Notes: generated from the sequence alone by a model not told the origin. A stretch of DNA of 64,000 nt from Atrina japonica (GCA_030159075.1 BROG01000959.1:123501-187500), one strand, 5' to 3'; shown: positions 22,690-34,917, counted from the stretch's first letter. Program-made: numbers and translations.

Positions 22690-23470
22690 AGTCACTTAAG
22701 TGACATTTTGTGGTTGGTGCTCGTTTTTTTTTTTTTGTCGTTAAACGTCCCACTCAAGAAACTTTCACTCATATGGAGACGTCACCAAATGCCGGCGAAG
22801 GGCTTCAAATGTTGGCCTATGCTCGGCATTTACGGCTTTTGAGCAATAAGGGTTATATAACGTGCCGACACCTACATCGATTTTTACTGTCTCATCCGAA
22901 CGACAGGAAACCAACCTGCCGCCGACTGGACTCGAACTCACAATCAAGAGTTGAGCACGCTTCCGACTGAGCCAGGCCGTTGGTGCTCGTCTGTCGTCGT
23001 GCGTCTGTGCATTAAGATTTTAACAATTCTTCTTGAAACTGGATACGGTGCATCTATAGGGTAAAAGGAACATGAATAGTAAATACCATAACTGTTACAA
23101 CCCAAGGATCCTATGGTCGGGACCAAAATTGCCAAAGTTCGACCAATTTTCAACGAGACCGAATGCGCCTTAACGATCACATAAGTGAAATTATAGCCAG
23201 ATTTGACCCTCTTTGTAGCCCTTCGGGGTACAAGCCCCGTCTCATTTACATAAATTATGTGGCTTCTCATGGTAAGAGTTTCTGCAAAGTTTGTTTAAAA
23301 TTGAACCAATGATTCTGATGAAGTAAAAAGTCAATTTTCCAAGTAAAAACATTGCTTTGGTTGTTTACTTAGGTGTTACTGGTGTGACCTTGACCTTTGA
23401 TCCTTAGTTCATTTCCTAACACAAAAAAAACATATATTGTTAGGTGGAAGTTGTATGTATCTTGGATGTT
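22690..23470 (+). repeat. Low-complexity-boundary repeat split by a SINE
   Basis: The block gtgacattttgtggttggtg continues, after the inserted SINE, as ctcgtctgtcgtcgtgcgtc and then a long AT/GC-balanced stretch with cttcttgaaactgg. I have seen similar gtcgtcgtgcgtc repeats in bivalve DNA; no transposase is visible. Confidence 0.45.
22713..22990 (-). mobile_element. SINE family A with 12-bp target-site duplication
   Basis: GTTGGTGCTCGT occurs at 22,713-22,724 and again at 22,979-22,990, bracketing an antisense family A SINE. The T-rich 3' tail lies at the left end and the tRNA-like head (B-box cgaactcacaatc in reverse) at the right. This defines the inserted unit as about 254 bp. Confidence 0.9.
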
Positions 23471-23637
23471 TTATCTCATGACCTTTCAATTTTGTCCTTT
23501 CTCGTATATCTTTGAATACAAAAAGTCAATAAATTTTTACTTATGAAATCATTTATATAAAACTGTGCCCTATATTATTGAAGCGTCATTAAATGGCTCG
23601 CTTATGAACAGATTTCGTTTTCATTTGTAATTATTGA

Positions 23638-23705
23638 CTTTCAGAATATAAAAAATCTCAAGATACCAAAGTATGAAAGGATACATTCCAAATCTGCTAA
23701 AAGAA
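23638..23705 (-). repeat. PLE 3' tail fragment (antisense)
   Basis: The sequence aaaaatctcaagataccaaa followed by gtatgaaaggatacattcca is a reversed PLE tail. Confidence 0.6.
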
Positions 23706-23764
23706 TAAGTTACTAATATGTAGGGAAAAAATGTGGTCAAAGGGAAATAACTCGTATATTTTAA

Positions 23765-23965
23765 TAGCTTTGTTGTAGTGTTTTTTAACGTTCCACTCAT
23801 ATGACTAAGTCGCCAAATGCCGGTGAAGGGCTTCAAATTTTGGCTTATGCTCGGCACTTACGGTCATTGAGCAGTGACGGTGAAAGTCACTGTACGTGAC
23901 ACGAGACCTTGGTTTTTGCTGTGTCATCCGAAGGACAGTAAAAGCCAGACACCTCCGTGGAGATA
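23765..23965 (-). repeat. SINE family A, truncated, antisense
   Basis: It carries the 3' half (acgttccactcatatgacta, agtcgccaaatgccggtgaa, gctcggcacttacggtcatt) and stops at ggacagtaaaagcc, so the tRNA head is missing. Confidence 0.75.
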
Positions 23966-24424
23966 AATTAATAGAAAAAACAAACAAACAAAAATCCCCG
24001 GTTTTTTCTGGATAAAAAGTGAATAAATTTAAAGAACTGCATGAAACAGAAGTTTTATTTGGTTGGCGTATCACTATAGATTCGCAAAATGGTTTGATAT
24101 TTACTTTTTCTTTAATACTTGGAAACTTGACAATAAACCGTAACTCAGGATTTTGTAACTCAAAAAGGAAAATCTTTATAAAATGGCGAAGAAGTTCCAG
24201 TAGAGCCTCTGCATTGCAAGTATTCTGTGCGTCTGCAAGAAAAAGTCGACTGTAAGTGATTGAATGAAGGTTTTGGTTTGTTTTATATCGCAAACATAAA
24301 ATTACATTATAAAAGCGAACAAACCAAGCTATAAAGAAATGAAATCCTCCATTTCCACTTTATGATTGATTCAGTTATGTTTTATATCTCACCAAGTATA
24401 TCTGTACTTATATGTATATGTCAT

Positions 24425-24700
24425 CAGCTTTAGTTGAAGTGTTACAAATTTTGACACATGCTATGGACTGACACCAATACAATCAGGGTTATTTTGCGTG
24501 CCACGACTTCCATGAACATAGAACCTCAGTTTTGTGCCTCATCCGAAAGACCCAATACATTCACCTTGTATGTCGAGGATGTGGCGAAGGAACAGTCAGT
24601 ATCATTAGTCAGGCTTTGGTATGATCCACTACCGGAAATCGAACTCGGGAAAATCCAGTTGCGAGTTGTAAGCTTTACCTCAAGGACTGCTGAGATTTCT
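24425..24700 (-). repeat. Old tRNA-SINE copy, antisense
   Basis: A diverged family A-like body (cctcatccgaaagaccc; acaaattttgacacatgct) is followed by a reversed B-box (ggaaatcgaactcggg). It is strongly diverged. Confidence 0.45.
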
Positions 24701-24727
24701 GATCAGATCCTAATATCTGTACGAAAC

Positions 24728-24729
<2 letters not shown>

Positions 24730-24808
<79 letters not shown>
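24730..24808. repeat. (CT)n microsatellite
   Basis: About 80 bp of CT followed by a short CA run. Confidence 0.95.
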
Positions 24809-24819
<11 letters not shown>

Positions 24820-25114
24820 AAGTATCTGCATAATTCTAGACGGCTTCCGTCACCGTTTTCGCATATGACGTTACGCAATCGATGTCAAATACATCAGAGG
24901 GTTGCGGTCTCCTTTAAAATAGGTATTTTCATAAAAAATGTGAAGAAAATTAGAGTATTGAATTTACTGCTCCAGACTGGATAGCTAACTATATAGGTGT
25001 TAGTTTTAACCTCTGGAAATCAGAAAATGGCATCTCAGAGCCTTTAAAATTCAAAAGTTTTCCGAACCCTCCCTTTCATGCATTTCTCTTGCACGTGTTA
25101 TTTTTGCTTGTATC

Positions 25115-25400
25115 TTTATTCATCGTTGTCATCTCCATCACCATTATAATCAACACCACTTCCATCATAGTTTCTACCACCACCATCATCATCGTCATCG
25201 TAATTACCAACATTATCATCACCACACCACCATCATCATTATTACCACCCCACCATCATCATCATTACCACCCCCACCATCATCATCATTACTACCACCA
25301 ACATCATCATCATCATCATCATATCCATCATAGCCACCACTTTTATCAGTTTCCACCACCACCACCATCATTATAATCACCAAGACATTCATCATCATCA
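25115..25400. repeat. ATC/ACC-type trinucleotide array
   Basis: A degenerate array of cat, cac and atc triplets. The His-rich plus-strand frame and Asp/Gly/Val-rich minus frame over it are products of the repeat and not judged to be genes. Confidence 0.9.
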
Positions 25401-25454
25401 TGCTTTATTTGATAAGTTTAACATTTGGACAGAAAGATAAATACCAAAATATAG

Positions 25455-25622
25455 TAAAATCTGTATATAGGGGCCACCCATGGGACCCTTATACACAGGT
25501 TTAAATTAGTTGAAATATGCAATCAAGGGACTTGAAAAACTGGCCTTTATAAAATAGGTAATTTTTATATAGAGGTGACCGCTCTGTGTGTGTGTGTATG
25601 TGTGTGTGTGTGTGTGTGTGAT
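25455..25622. repeat. MITE-like remnant and (GT)n array
   Basis: The start tagtaaaatctgtatatagg resembles the CAGTGAAAC-type MITE termini at 37.35 kb, and ttttatatagaggtgaccgc recalls their interior. A GT array lies at about 25,587-25,620. Confidence 0.4.
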
Positions 25623-25639
25623 GTAAGACAGAATAAGTG

Positions 25640-26430
25640 ATATGTTTTGGTCAGGAAATCTACTCCATACCCCCTGGCCAGGTGGGCATGTAGGAGTCTT
25701 GTAAAAATCCTGGCTGAAATACCTAAATAAATGTGTTTAAAAAAAAATATTTGTACCAGAAATGCTATAGCCTTATGTAGAATTGTTTTTAACTTCTTGA
25801 AAGAATACGTAAATATATCACAGTCATACCTTTAAGTTTGCAGTCTCTCTGAATTTTGACATGAACATCAACCTATCGTAAGGTTAAAACAATTTGTGAC
25901 TTCTATTTGACATTTCTGGAGGTTACGGCAGGGGTGACCTTTATAATAACGCAATCTTTATAATGTAAACTATTAAAGGGCTCTTTGTTTTGAAACGAAG
26001 TTGTAAACAATTGTCTGAATACATACACGGGTGCTTTGGCTTTTTAACCCATATATTATCTTGATAGGTACACGAGGAACCAGTAGAAGTTGAAAAGCAA
26101 ACCAATCGCCTAAGGCATTACGCGATACTGGCACAGGTCATTCGAGCTATAACATGTATTCAAATCCTCGAAAAAGGTCATGAACCTCGTGGGAGCTATA
26201 AAAGCGACGGGTACCAAGTTTTTCTCAGCACTTTAACACCTAACCTCACCAAACTAACATTGCATTCAAGCACCGATTTACGTTGCATTCTTACATATAT
26301 AGCTCGGTAAAAATATTTTATCAGATTTTTTCTCTTTTCATGTTTTCTATATCTGTATTTAAAAGAATTACCTAGCCATGTACGTGTTTTTTCCGTCCAT
26401 ATGTTCTATTGAAGAAAAAGATGGTGCAGA
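25640..26430. other. No recognised gene
   Basis: AT-rich sequence without a convincing ORF. A TA-TA-like cagtcatacctttaagtttg segment recalls MITE-type repeats but is not resolved. Confidence 0.3.
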
Positions 26431-26439
26431 CGTGAGCAG

Positions 26440-29200
26440 TCACTTGAGGGGGGGGGGGGGGCTTATCCCCCTCCATTTTTCTCTTTTTTTTATTTGCAGG
26501 TACTACAGTGAAATGTCAAAGTGATTTTAAGGGGTGTATTTCTTTTACAAATATATTTCTGTTTGTTTGATTTTCTTTCTTTTTGTGTTTTTTTCTCTCT
26601 CTTCTATTTGCAGGTACTGATGTGAGCTATCATGGCAAAGTCATTTTAAGGGGAGTATTATTTCAATAATTTGACATTCGTACTTTATTTGTGTGTTTTT
26701 CTTCTATTTCCATTTTTTCAGCGTCTTTTCTCTCATTTGATGTTGATGGAATGGTTGCATTTTCTACAGAGTTCAAACAGTTGCCGCTCGGAAAGTAGTA
26801 GCAAGAATTGGAAGGCCTCCGACTAAGCATGAAATCCGTAGAGTCGTGCTCCTTGCGGGAGTAACCGTTTATTCGGGGATTGGGTATTACGGCTGTACCT
26901 CCATTGGGCACTCCTTTATATTTTTGTGAACACTTCTGCGTGAATCTTGGGTGACAGTTGTGGTTATGTTGAACTATTCTCTGATCATTGAATGAAGCTG
27001 AATTATCAAATTTAGATGATCTTGTTTATAAAAGGCTACCAAAATATGAGTGTATTACTTAAGTTTTAATTTAGTTTCCTTTTTTTGCAGGTAATGGTGT
27101 GATCAGCTATATGATTAAAAGGGGAGTATTATTTTTACTTGTCTTTCTTTTTTATTGGGAGGGGTGTGTGTTTTGTCCCCCACCGTTTTTCTCTTTTTTC
27201 TTTTTGCAGGTATCTTGGGTGACTGTGAGGTGTCAAAGTGATTTTATGGGGAGTATTTCTTTTACAAATATTTCTGTGTTTGTTTTTCTCTTTTTTTTTT
27301 GTATTTGCAGGTACTACTGTGAGCTGTCAAAGTGATTTTAAGGGGTGTATTACTTTTACAAATGTTTGTCCAGATTTTTGTGTTCTCTTTTTCTATTTGC
27401 AGGTACTACAGTGAGATGTCAAAGTGATTTTAAGGGGTGTATTTCTTTTACAAATATATTTCTGTTTGTTTGATTTTCTTTCTTTTTGTGTTTTTTTTCT
27501 TTATTTTTTTTTTTCTCTCTCTTCTATTTGCAGGTACTGATGTGAGCTATCATGGCAAAGTCATTTTAAGGGGAGTATTATTTCAATAATTTGACATTCG
27601 TACTTTATTTGTGTGTTTTTCTTCTATTTCCATTTTTTCAGCGTCTTTTGTAGGTGAGAGCAGAAAAACCAGATTTTTGCAGGGACCATATGAGCGACCT
27701 CGTCTTTAAAAGGGGAGTATTATTTTTATCAATATTTTTATTGTTGTCGTTTTTCGTTTTTCTTTTATTTTCAGGATCATCAAATTTGATAATTCCTCTC
27801 ATTTGATGTTGATGGAATGGTTGCATTTTCTACAGAGTTCAAACAGTTGCCGCTCGGAAAGTAGTAGCAAGAATTGGAAGGCCTCCGACTAAGCATGAAA
27901 TCCGTAGAGTCGTGCTCCTTGCGGGGAGTAACCGTTTATTCGGGGATTGGGTATTACGGCTGTACCTCCATTGGGCACTCCTTTATATTTTTGTGAACAC
28001 TTCTGCGTGAATCTTGGGTGACAGTTGTGGTTATGTTGAACTATTCTCTGATCATTGAATGAAGCTGAATTATCAAATTTAGATGATCTTGTTTATAAAA
28101 GGCTACCAAAATATGAGTATATTACTTAAGTTTTAATTTAGTTTCCTTTTTTTGCAGGTACTGGTGTGATCAGCTATATGATTAAAAGGGGAGTATTATT
28201 TTTACTTGTCTTTCTTTTTTATTGGGGGGGTGTCTTGTCCCCCACCGTTTTTCTCTTTTTTCTTTTTGCAGGTACTACTGTGAGGTGTCAAAGTGATTTT
28301 ATGGGGAGTATTTCTTTTACAAATATTTCTTTGTTTCTCTCTTTTTTGTATTTGCAGGTACTACTGTGAGCTGTCAAAGTGATTTTAAGGGGTGTATTAC
28401 TTTTACAAATGTTTGTCCAGATTTTTGTGTTCTCTTTTTCTATTTGCAGGTACTACAGTGAGATGTCAAAGTGATTTTAAGGGGTGTATTTCTTTTTACA
28501 AATATATTTCTGTTTGTTTGATTTTCTTTCTTTTTGTGTTTTTTTTTTCTCTCTTCTATTTGCAGGTACTGATGTGAGCTATCATGGCAAAGTCATTTTA
28601 AGGGGAGTATTATTTCAATAATTTGACATTCATACTTTATTTGTGTGTTTTTCTTCTATTTCCATTTTTTTTCAGCGTCTTTCGTAGGTGAGATTTGCAG
28701 GGACCATATGTGCGGCCTCGTCTTTAAAAGGGGAGTATTAATTTTATCAATATTTTTATTGTTGTCGTTTTTCGTTTTTTCTTTTATTTTCAGGATCATC
28801 AAATTTAATAATTCCTCTCATTTGATGTTGAAGGATTGGTTGCATTTCCTACAGAGTTCAAACAGTTGCCGCTCGGAAAGTAGTAGCAAGAATTGGAAGG
28901 CCTCCGACTAAGCATGAAATCCGTAGAGTCGTGCTCCTTGCGGGAGTAACCGTTTATTCGGGGATTGGGTATTACGGCTGTACCTCCATTGGGCACTCCT
29001 TTATATTTTTGTGAACACTTCTGCGTGAATCTTGGGTGACAGTTGTGGTTATGTTGAACTATTCTCTGATCATTGAATGAAGCTGAATTATCAAATTTAG
29101 ATGATCTTGTTCATGACAGCCACTGGCAGTTTATGAATATATATTTTAAAATTTTAATTTAATATTTGTTTCTTTTGCAGGTATCGATTTGAGCAGCCGA
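26440..29200 (+). repeat. Higher-order tandem repeat with splice-site-like monomers
   Basis: Monomers of about 90-130 bp each have a T-rich tract, then TTTGCAG|GTACT, then a conserved tgtcaaagtgattttaaggg(g) block and gtatt. Thirteen GCAGGTA junctions occur (26,499; 26,613; 27,090; 27,209; 27,310; 27,402; 27,533; 28,157; 28,271; 28,357; 28,449; 28,565; 29,180). Monomers are grouped with a roughly 350-bp block (gttgccgctcggaaagtagt; gggtattacggctgtacctc) into a higher-order unit repeated at about 1,066 and 1,019 bp spacing (block landmarks near 26,751, 27,817, 28,836). The first unit lacks an internal segment. No ORF spans the units. Strand composition is strongly T-rich on the plus strand. 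Confidence 0.85.
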
Positions 29201-29639
29201 GTATTGTTTTTATTTTTATTTCTGATTTTATTTCTGGTTTTATTTGTTTTTTTTTTTTTTCATTTTGCTTTTTTGTTTTTTTCCAATTTATTTGTTCAGG
29301 AGTATCAGATTTGATAAGCTGAAATAATTTCTGATTCTGTTTATAACAACCGCTACCAATATATATGAATATTTTACTTAAAAAATGATTCGATTTCTTT
29401 TTCAGAAGCTGGTGCCAGTGAGCTCTTGGCGAATAATATTGGAATTTTATCATTTTTCTATATTATGTTATTATGTTTGCGCTTTAATTGTTTGATTTTG
29501 TAGATATTTGCTTTGTTGGGTTTTCCAGTATATATATCGTGTTTTTTACTTTGTTTTTTCTTTATTTTGTTATTTTGTTTTTTGTCAGAAGATTTGAGGG
29601 ATTCCTCAAATTTGATGGTAATGGAATAATCACATCACG

Positions 29640-30398
29640 AGTTTCAAACAGTTGCCGCCCTGAAAATAATGAGAAGATGCATAACGAAAGTTTGCGTAAT
29701 TCTATTGGTGTTGTGTGCACCTCCTTACAATTTTCAGTTATATTATGGCGACAAACACATGAAGAAATGAGAAGCTGCGTACCGAAAGTTTGTGTAATTT
29801 TATTGGTGTTGTGTGTCAAGCCCAACAAATTTCAGTTATATGCTGGCGACAAACCCAGGAAGAAATGAGAAGCTGCGTAACGAAAGTTTGTGTAATTCTA
29901 TTGGTTTTGTGTGTCAAGCCCAACAATTTTCAGTTATATGCTGGCGAAAAATCCAGGAAGAAAGGAGAAGCTTTGTATCGAAAGTTTGTGTAATTCTATT
30001 GGTATTGTGTGTCAAGCCCAACAATTTTCAGTTATCTGCTGGCGACAAACCCAGGAAGAAATTAGAAGCTTTCTATCGAAAGTTTGTGTAATTCTATTGG
30101 TATTGTGTGTCAAACCCAACAATTTTCAGTTATATGTTGGCGACAAACCCAGGAAGAAATGATAAGCTGCGCAAATATAGAGAATTAAAGAAAAAATAAA
30201 AAAAATAAAAAAAACGCCGAGGTAACGAAAGTTTGTGTAATTCTATTGGTGTTGTGTGTCAAGCCCAACAATTTTCAGTTATATGTTGGCGACAAACCCA
30301 GGAAGAAATGAGAAGCTGCGTAACGAAAGTTTGTGTAATTCTATTGGTGTTGTGTGTACCTCCCTACAATTTTCAGTTATATGTTGGCGACAAACCTT
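29640..30398 (+). repeat. 98-bp satellite, seven copies
   Basis: The cgaaagtttg landmark falls at 29,685, 29,783, 29,881, 29,979, 30,077, then (after a 51-bp A-rich insertion) 30,226 and 30,324, an exact 98-bp period. Each unit contains cccaacaattttcagttata plus tgctggcgacaaaccc, which matches the reversed 3' part of SINE family B (caacaatttttcagtcatat, gatggcg). A SINE B copy abuts the array at its right end. The period is not a multiple of three, so overlapping ORFs appear in several frames; they are not genes. Confidence 0.9.
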
Positions 30399-30399
30399 A

Positions 30400-30655
30400 G
30401 GAAGAATGGTGTTTAACGCTACCCTCAACAATTTTTCGGTAATATGGCGGGGGTACTTTTAATGGTGCGGGACTGAACCCGGTTACAGTATACCCGGAAA
30501 GAGACAGGTGGTCTGCCACAGGTAAACTGCCAAATTTTCTAAAAATAAATTGGCTTAGGTTCCAGCGGGACTCTAACCTTTGTTGATAGGCCTCATGGTT
30601 CAGAGCGCAACGCTCTAACCACTGGGCCATGGACAACCCCCTTCCTCTTCGAGAA
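30400..30655 (-). mobile_element. SINE family B, antisense
   Basis: Runs from gtgtttaacgctaccctcaa through cccggttacagtatacccgg and aactgccaaattttc to the reversed tRNA head gcgcaacgctctaaccactg. It joins the 98-bp satellite on its 3' side. Confidence 0.7.
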
Positions 30656-30659
30656 AATA

Positions 30660-31375
30660 ACAATTGAGAAACAACCCAAGTTTGATAATGCTAGATGCGT
30701 CGTCATTTTGATACAAAAATTAATACCAGAAAATTTTCAGATATTAAACACTCGGAAATAATAAAAAATAAGTGTAGCAAAATGTTTTGCATGCCTTATT
30801 ACACAGATCAGAAACAGCTGAATAAGATAAAGGTCATTTTCTAGGTCAACACACTCCCTCTAATGAGGCAAGCTAGAAAATATATCTTTGGGCTTCCAAA
30901 ATTGAAAATTCCGAACTGCACTGGGGAACATAACCTGCCATCCATATTCCCAAATCAAGATTTTCTAATCCACGTCTGTTCTCAAACACACTGACAGATT
31001 ACATTAAAATTTTCATATCTGGCGGCCACTGGTGGCGACATCTAGCGCATATCTAAAATTTCACTTAGACTGACCAGACACTGACCGCTGACGCGATCGA
31101 TTGTTAGACGTGTTCTGATTGCCCCATGAAATGGTACTCGCTGCCAATGGAAATCGATGTCGCGAAGTCACAATATACAAATTACAAAAGTTCTGGACCC
31201 TAGACTATGGCTATTCTAAAATACAATATTTACCAAAGGGAACAAACTCCTACAACCCTTAAGATTTTGCTTGTGACTTCTGAATTTCTTTTTTGATTAT
31301 AATCAAAACGTCAAATGAACGTGACACTTCCGTGATATTTTTTAAGGATAAACAAATCATAATTTAGTATATGGA
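30660..31375. other. No recognised gene
   Basis: No ORF or repeat unit is recognised. The ggcggccactggtggcgaca segment near 31,021 is locally GC-rich. Confidence 0.35.
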
Positions 31376-31376
31376 A

Positions 31377-31685
31377 GCTACAAAATTGCTTTTTTGTTTA
31401 TTGTTGTTTAACGTCCCACTCAAGAAGAATTTTTCACTCATACAGAGACGTCACCAAATGCCGGCAAAGGGCCCCAAATTTTGGCCTGTGCTTGGCACTT
31501 AGGGCCATTGAGCAGTGAGGTTTTTTTTTAAATTGCCGACACCTACTTTGACACGGTACCTCGGTTTTTACTGTCTCATCCGAAGGACAGGAACCCAAAC
31601 CTGTTGCCGGCTGGACTCGAGCTCACGACCTCACGATCAACAGTCAATCGCGCTACCGACTGACACAGGTCGGCTCGCTACAAAA
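31377..31685 (-). mobile_element. SINE family A with 9-bp target-site duplication
   Basis: GCTACAAAA flanks the unit at 31,377-31,385 and 31,677-31,685. The antisense body starts with a T-rich tail and gtttattgttgtttaacgtc and ends with the reversed tRNA head (gctcacgacctcacgatcaa; cgcgctaccgactgacac). Confidence 0.88.
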
Positions 31686-31689
31686 ATAT

Positions 31690-33560
31690 CAAAATGACTT
31701 CCCTGGGTTTGTAAAGATAAAAATATCTGGACCCCTATCATCTGTCTAGTAATTAAGGCCTTAAATAAAATTTAAATTGTTTGATGTTGCCTACCTACAT
31801 ATCAAATATGCTGCCGCCCGAGTTATTTTTTTCACAATTTTGTATCCAATTTCTTTTTTGCTGGTCGAGTTCCATCAAGCAATGTATTGTTACACACTTG
31901 AATCACAAACTCGAAGTTACTTCCTATACTAGGTGAGCTAATTATGTATAATTTACATGAATACACATATCAATATTTCGTCACATTAATTGTATATTCA
32001 AGAATTTACTTTGTCTTTAAAATGTGTACCGAGATATTTTTTTTTTTTTTTTTGCTTTGATTGATTTCATTTTCTTGAAAAAAAATAATTTACCTACCTA
32101 CCTGCCTACCCACACCTGAAAGGTATGGATAGTCAACATCAAACAAACAATTTATTAAGACTGGCCTAATATTAAGCGTACTAAAATAACTTACTTTGAT
32201 AGGGATAATCATGTCATGATTTAGTATTTAGAAGCTGGAAATACCTCTTCGGATTTTCAAAATTGAGAACTGGTCTCCTGACCCTCTAGCGGATTTGTAC
32301 CTCAAAATTTACATAATAAATTGAACAAAATGCGAGTCTAATTATGAGGCGCAGACCTAGATCTAGATCTATTTATAGGCCTGGTAATGTGCGCTCGTTT
32401 TGGATGTTTTGATACCCATGTACAAAGTAGACTTTAAAACTTATTGTGTAGCCAACTTGTAGTAAAGGTTTAAAAAATACCCCAAAACTCGCGTGACTTC
32501 TCCAATTTATGCGCCTCCTACACCGAAAGAGCGAAATGGTCGAGTTGTTAGACGGAAAAGGGGATCTACTGAAAAATATCTACATGTAAGTACTCATAGA
32601 TGTGTAGGCTATAGAGTAATTATTATCAGATCTACGGCAGCAAGAGAATGTAACAGGAAGGATTAACATACATGTATTCAGGGAAATTGGTCACCAAAGT
32701 CTGGCGTAGGAAGCAAATTAAAAATTAAGAAAAAATAAAAACAAAAAACAAAAAACGCCGAGGTCATACTTCCCCTCGACCTTTCAAAAGAAATTTTTTG
32801 TGTGTGAATGTGTGTGTTTAAATTGTGATTGTGAATTGCATTTGAAAAAAAATTTACTTACGTGTAAATGATTGCTTGTATGTGAAAAAGGGGGAGGGAT
32901 TGACTTCCCTTCCCTTTCCTGGTCCTCTGTGGAATCGTTTCAAAAAAAACCTTCTTAATTTATGCCCATCTTATCATACATGACGTAATGTATTATGATC
33001 CAATTACGTGAAGTTCTACGTCCAATTATAAAGGTGTCTTAAAGGAATACTAAGTCAGTCGTAAGTTACGTTTTGTAATCATTGAAAGTTTATTATCGTT
33101 AAAACAGAACTCTGTATTAAGCCATCGGTGGATTTAAAGGTGCGGTGGGTAAAATGGACTTTTATCATAAAGGAAAAAGCAAGTCAAGTTTCAGTGTCTG
33201 GAAGTCACAAAATGGCCTCCCACGAGCTATTGAAATAAAAAAATTCCCCAAACTCCTCTCTTAGCCTTAAATTGCTGTGCACTTGCATATATTTTTTTTT
33301 TGTTAGTTCATTGTACGGCTTGCAAACTGATTAATTTTTCTAAGGACCATAACCGGACTGCAGGGAAACCTGTCTGGATTTGGTGCCCGAATCTAGAAAA
33401 CGCCTCCCATAAAGTTGACAAAAGAAGTGTTAAACCTCTGTATACATTGTATAAACAGTTGTACAAACAACTTTTCAAAAATATAATTCTATGTGGCCAC
33501 CCTCCAGCCACCAACTCTCTTGACAATTTTCTAGATCAGCCACTACAATGTGATATACTT
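31690..33560. other. No recognised gene
   Basis: No recognised genes. An A-rich segment at about 32,718-32,763 (ending aaaaaacgccgaggt) matches the 51-bp insertion in the 98-bp satellite. T runs occur near 32,036 and 33,292. ORFs near 33,300-33,526 lack splice context. Confidence 0.35.
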
Positions 33561-33567
33561 TTGAACT

Positions 33568-33792
33568 CCGTGGCAGAGTGGTTAGAGCATTGCGCTTTAA
33601 ATCACAAGGCCTCTCACCTCTGGTTCCGATCCCGCTAGTGTCATTTTGAATTAAGTGGGAAATTTTGCCAGTTTTCTTGTGGAATGTCGGTGGTCTTTAT
33701 CCGGGTAACCGGGGTTTCTCTTGGATGCCATCATATGACTGAAGGATTGTTGAGTATGGCGTAAAACAAAAAATCAAAATCAAATAAAAAAA
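33568..33792 (+). mobile_element. SINE family B
   Basis: The head gtggcagagtggttagagca (A-box) and tctggttccgatcccgctag (B-box) are better preserved than in the 21.66-kb copy. The body has a deletion before tggatgccatcatatgactg. It ends with gtaaaacaaaaaatcaaaat. Confidence 0.8.
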
Positions 33793-34094
33793 ATACTTCT
33801 GAAGGATAAACTGGTCATAATCTAGTGTCTAGATGCTTCAAAATGACATGTCCGGGTACGTAAACGATAATATATTTGAAACTATGGAGACGGGCACCTT
33901 TTTAGAAAAATAAATTCGGAAATTCAGCTTCCAGATAACAATTTAATGACTTCCAGGATCTAATTAAATTGCTTCACTAAATCCCGAAACTTAATGCTAC
34001 AATCAAGATACAACTAAGTATAGCCGTAGTAAGTTTCGCCAGGATTTACATTTTATTAAAAATCTTCCTAACACATGAAGGCTTTGTTTTTGAT

Positions 34095-34222
34095 TTGATT
34101 TGATTTTTTTTGTTTTACGCCATACTCAACAATTTTTCAGTCATATGATGGCGTCCAGTTTTTTATTGATAGAGGAGAAACACCGGTTACCCGGGTAAAG
34201 ACCACCGACCTTCCGCAAATGA
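34095..34222 (-). repeat. SINE family B 3' fragment, antisense
   Basis: It contains gttttacgccatactcaaca, gtcatatgatggcgtccag and gaccaccgaccttccgcaa, then stops; the tRNA head is missing (5'-truncated). Confidence 0.75.
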
Positions 34223-34433
34223 CGGCTTTGTGAAGCGGCTGTAAAACCTAATATTAACTGCACGTAGACATAAGAAGGCTTTGCGAAGTGATGTCTGGTT
34301 CCTACATTTAAGAAACTTACTCACTATATATACTCCACAGGTACTCGAGGACAGGAGAGTGTGTGTGTTTAATCTGTTATAGATTTCAATTTTTCATTAT
34401 TTGCAATATTTCTCAACGATTGCATTTCAAAGC

Positions 34434-34435
<2 letters not shown>

Positions 34436-34464
<29 letters not shown>

Positions 34465-34602
34465 CTAATCCTATCATAGACAATGTATCAATTATTTAAA
34501 ATATAGATGTTAATGTCATTTACAGGCGATTAAAAAATGCATATACCCAAATACTAATGGAACGTTTATTATCTGGAGAGAGAAAGAGAGAGAGAGAGAG
34601 CT
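34436..34602. repeat. (CT)n and (GA)n in inverted arrangement
   Basis: A CT array at 34,436-34,463 is followed about 115 bp later by a GA array at 34,577-34,600. The arrangement mirrors the one at 19.75 kb. Confidence 0.8.
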
Positions 34603-34917
34603 CCGCCGTTTTGTTCAGCGGAAACTTTTACTACTATTCTTTTAATTTCTATTAAAACTGATTGTACAAAATATTTAAATATATATTTTAGATTACATGA
34701 AAGAAAATATAATTGATAACACAATCAAATACTTTTACATTATGAGAATTAAGTATGAAATTCTACTATTCATATTAAAGTTGTTGATTTGTTTTATATT
34801 CTATTTAAAAAAATTTGTATAAAATGTGTTTTACATGATTTTATAGAAAATGTCATAATTTACAATATAACATGCATAATCAGAAAGAAAAAAAAACACT
34901 GTTCAATGTTTTATTAA

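Noticed and set aside
25115..25400. His-rich ORF of 95 codons
   Set aside because: It is a degenerate cat/cac trinucleotide array; the opposite strand is also open.
29488..30462. Overlapping plus-strand ORFs with repeated peptides
   Set aside because: They follow from a 98-bp satellite whose period rotates through the three frames; no start, splice or domain evidence.
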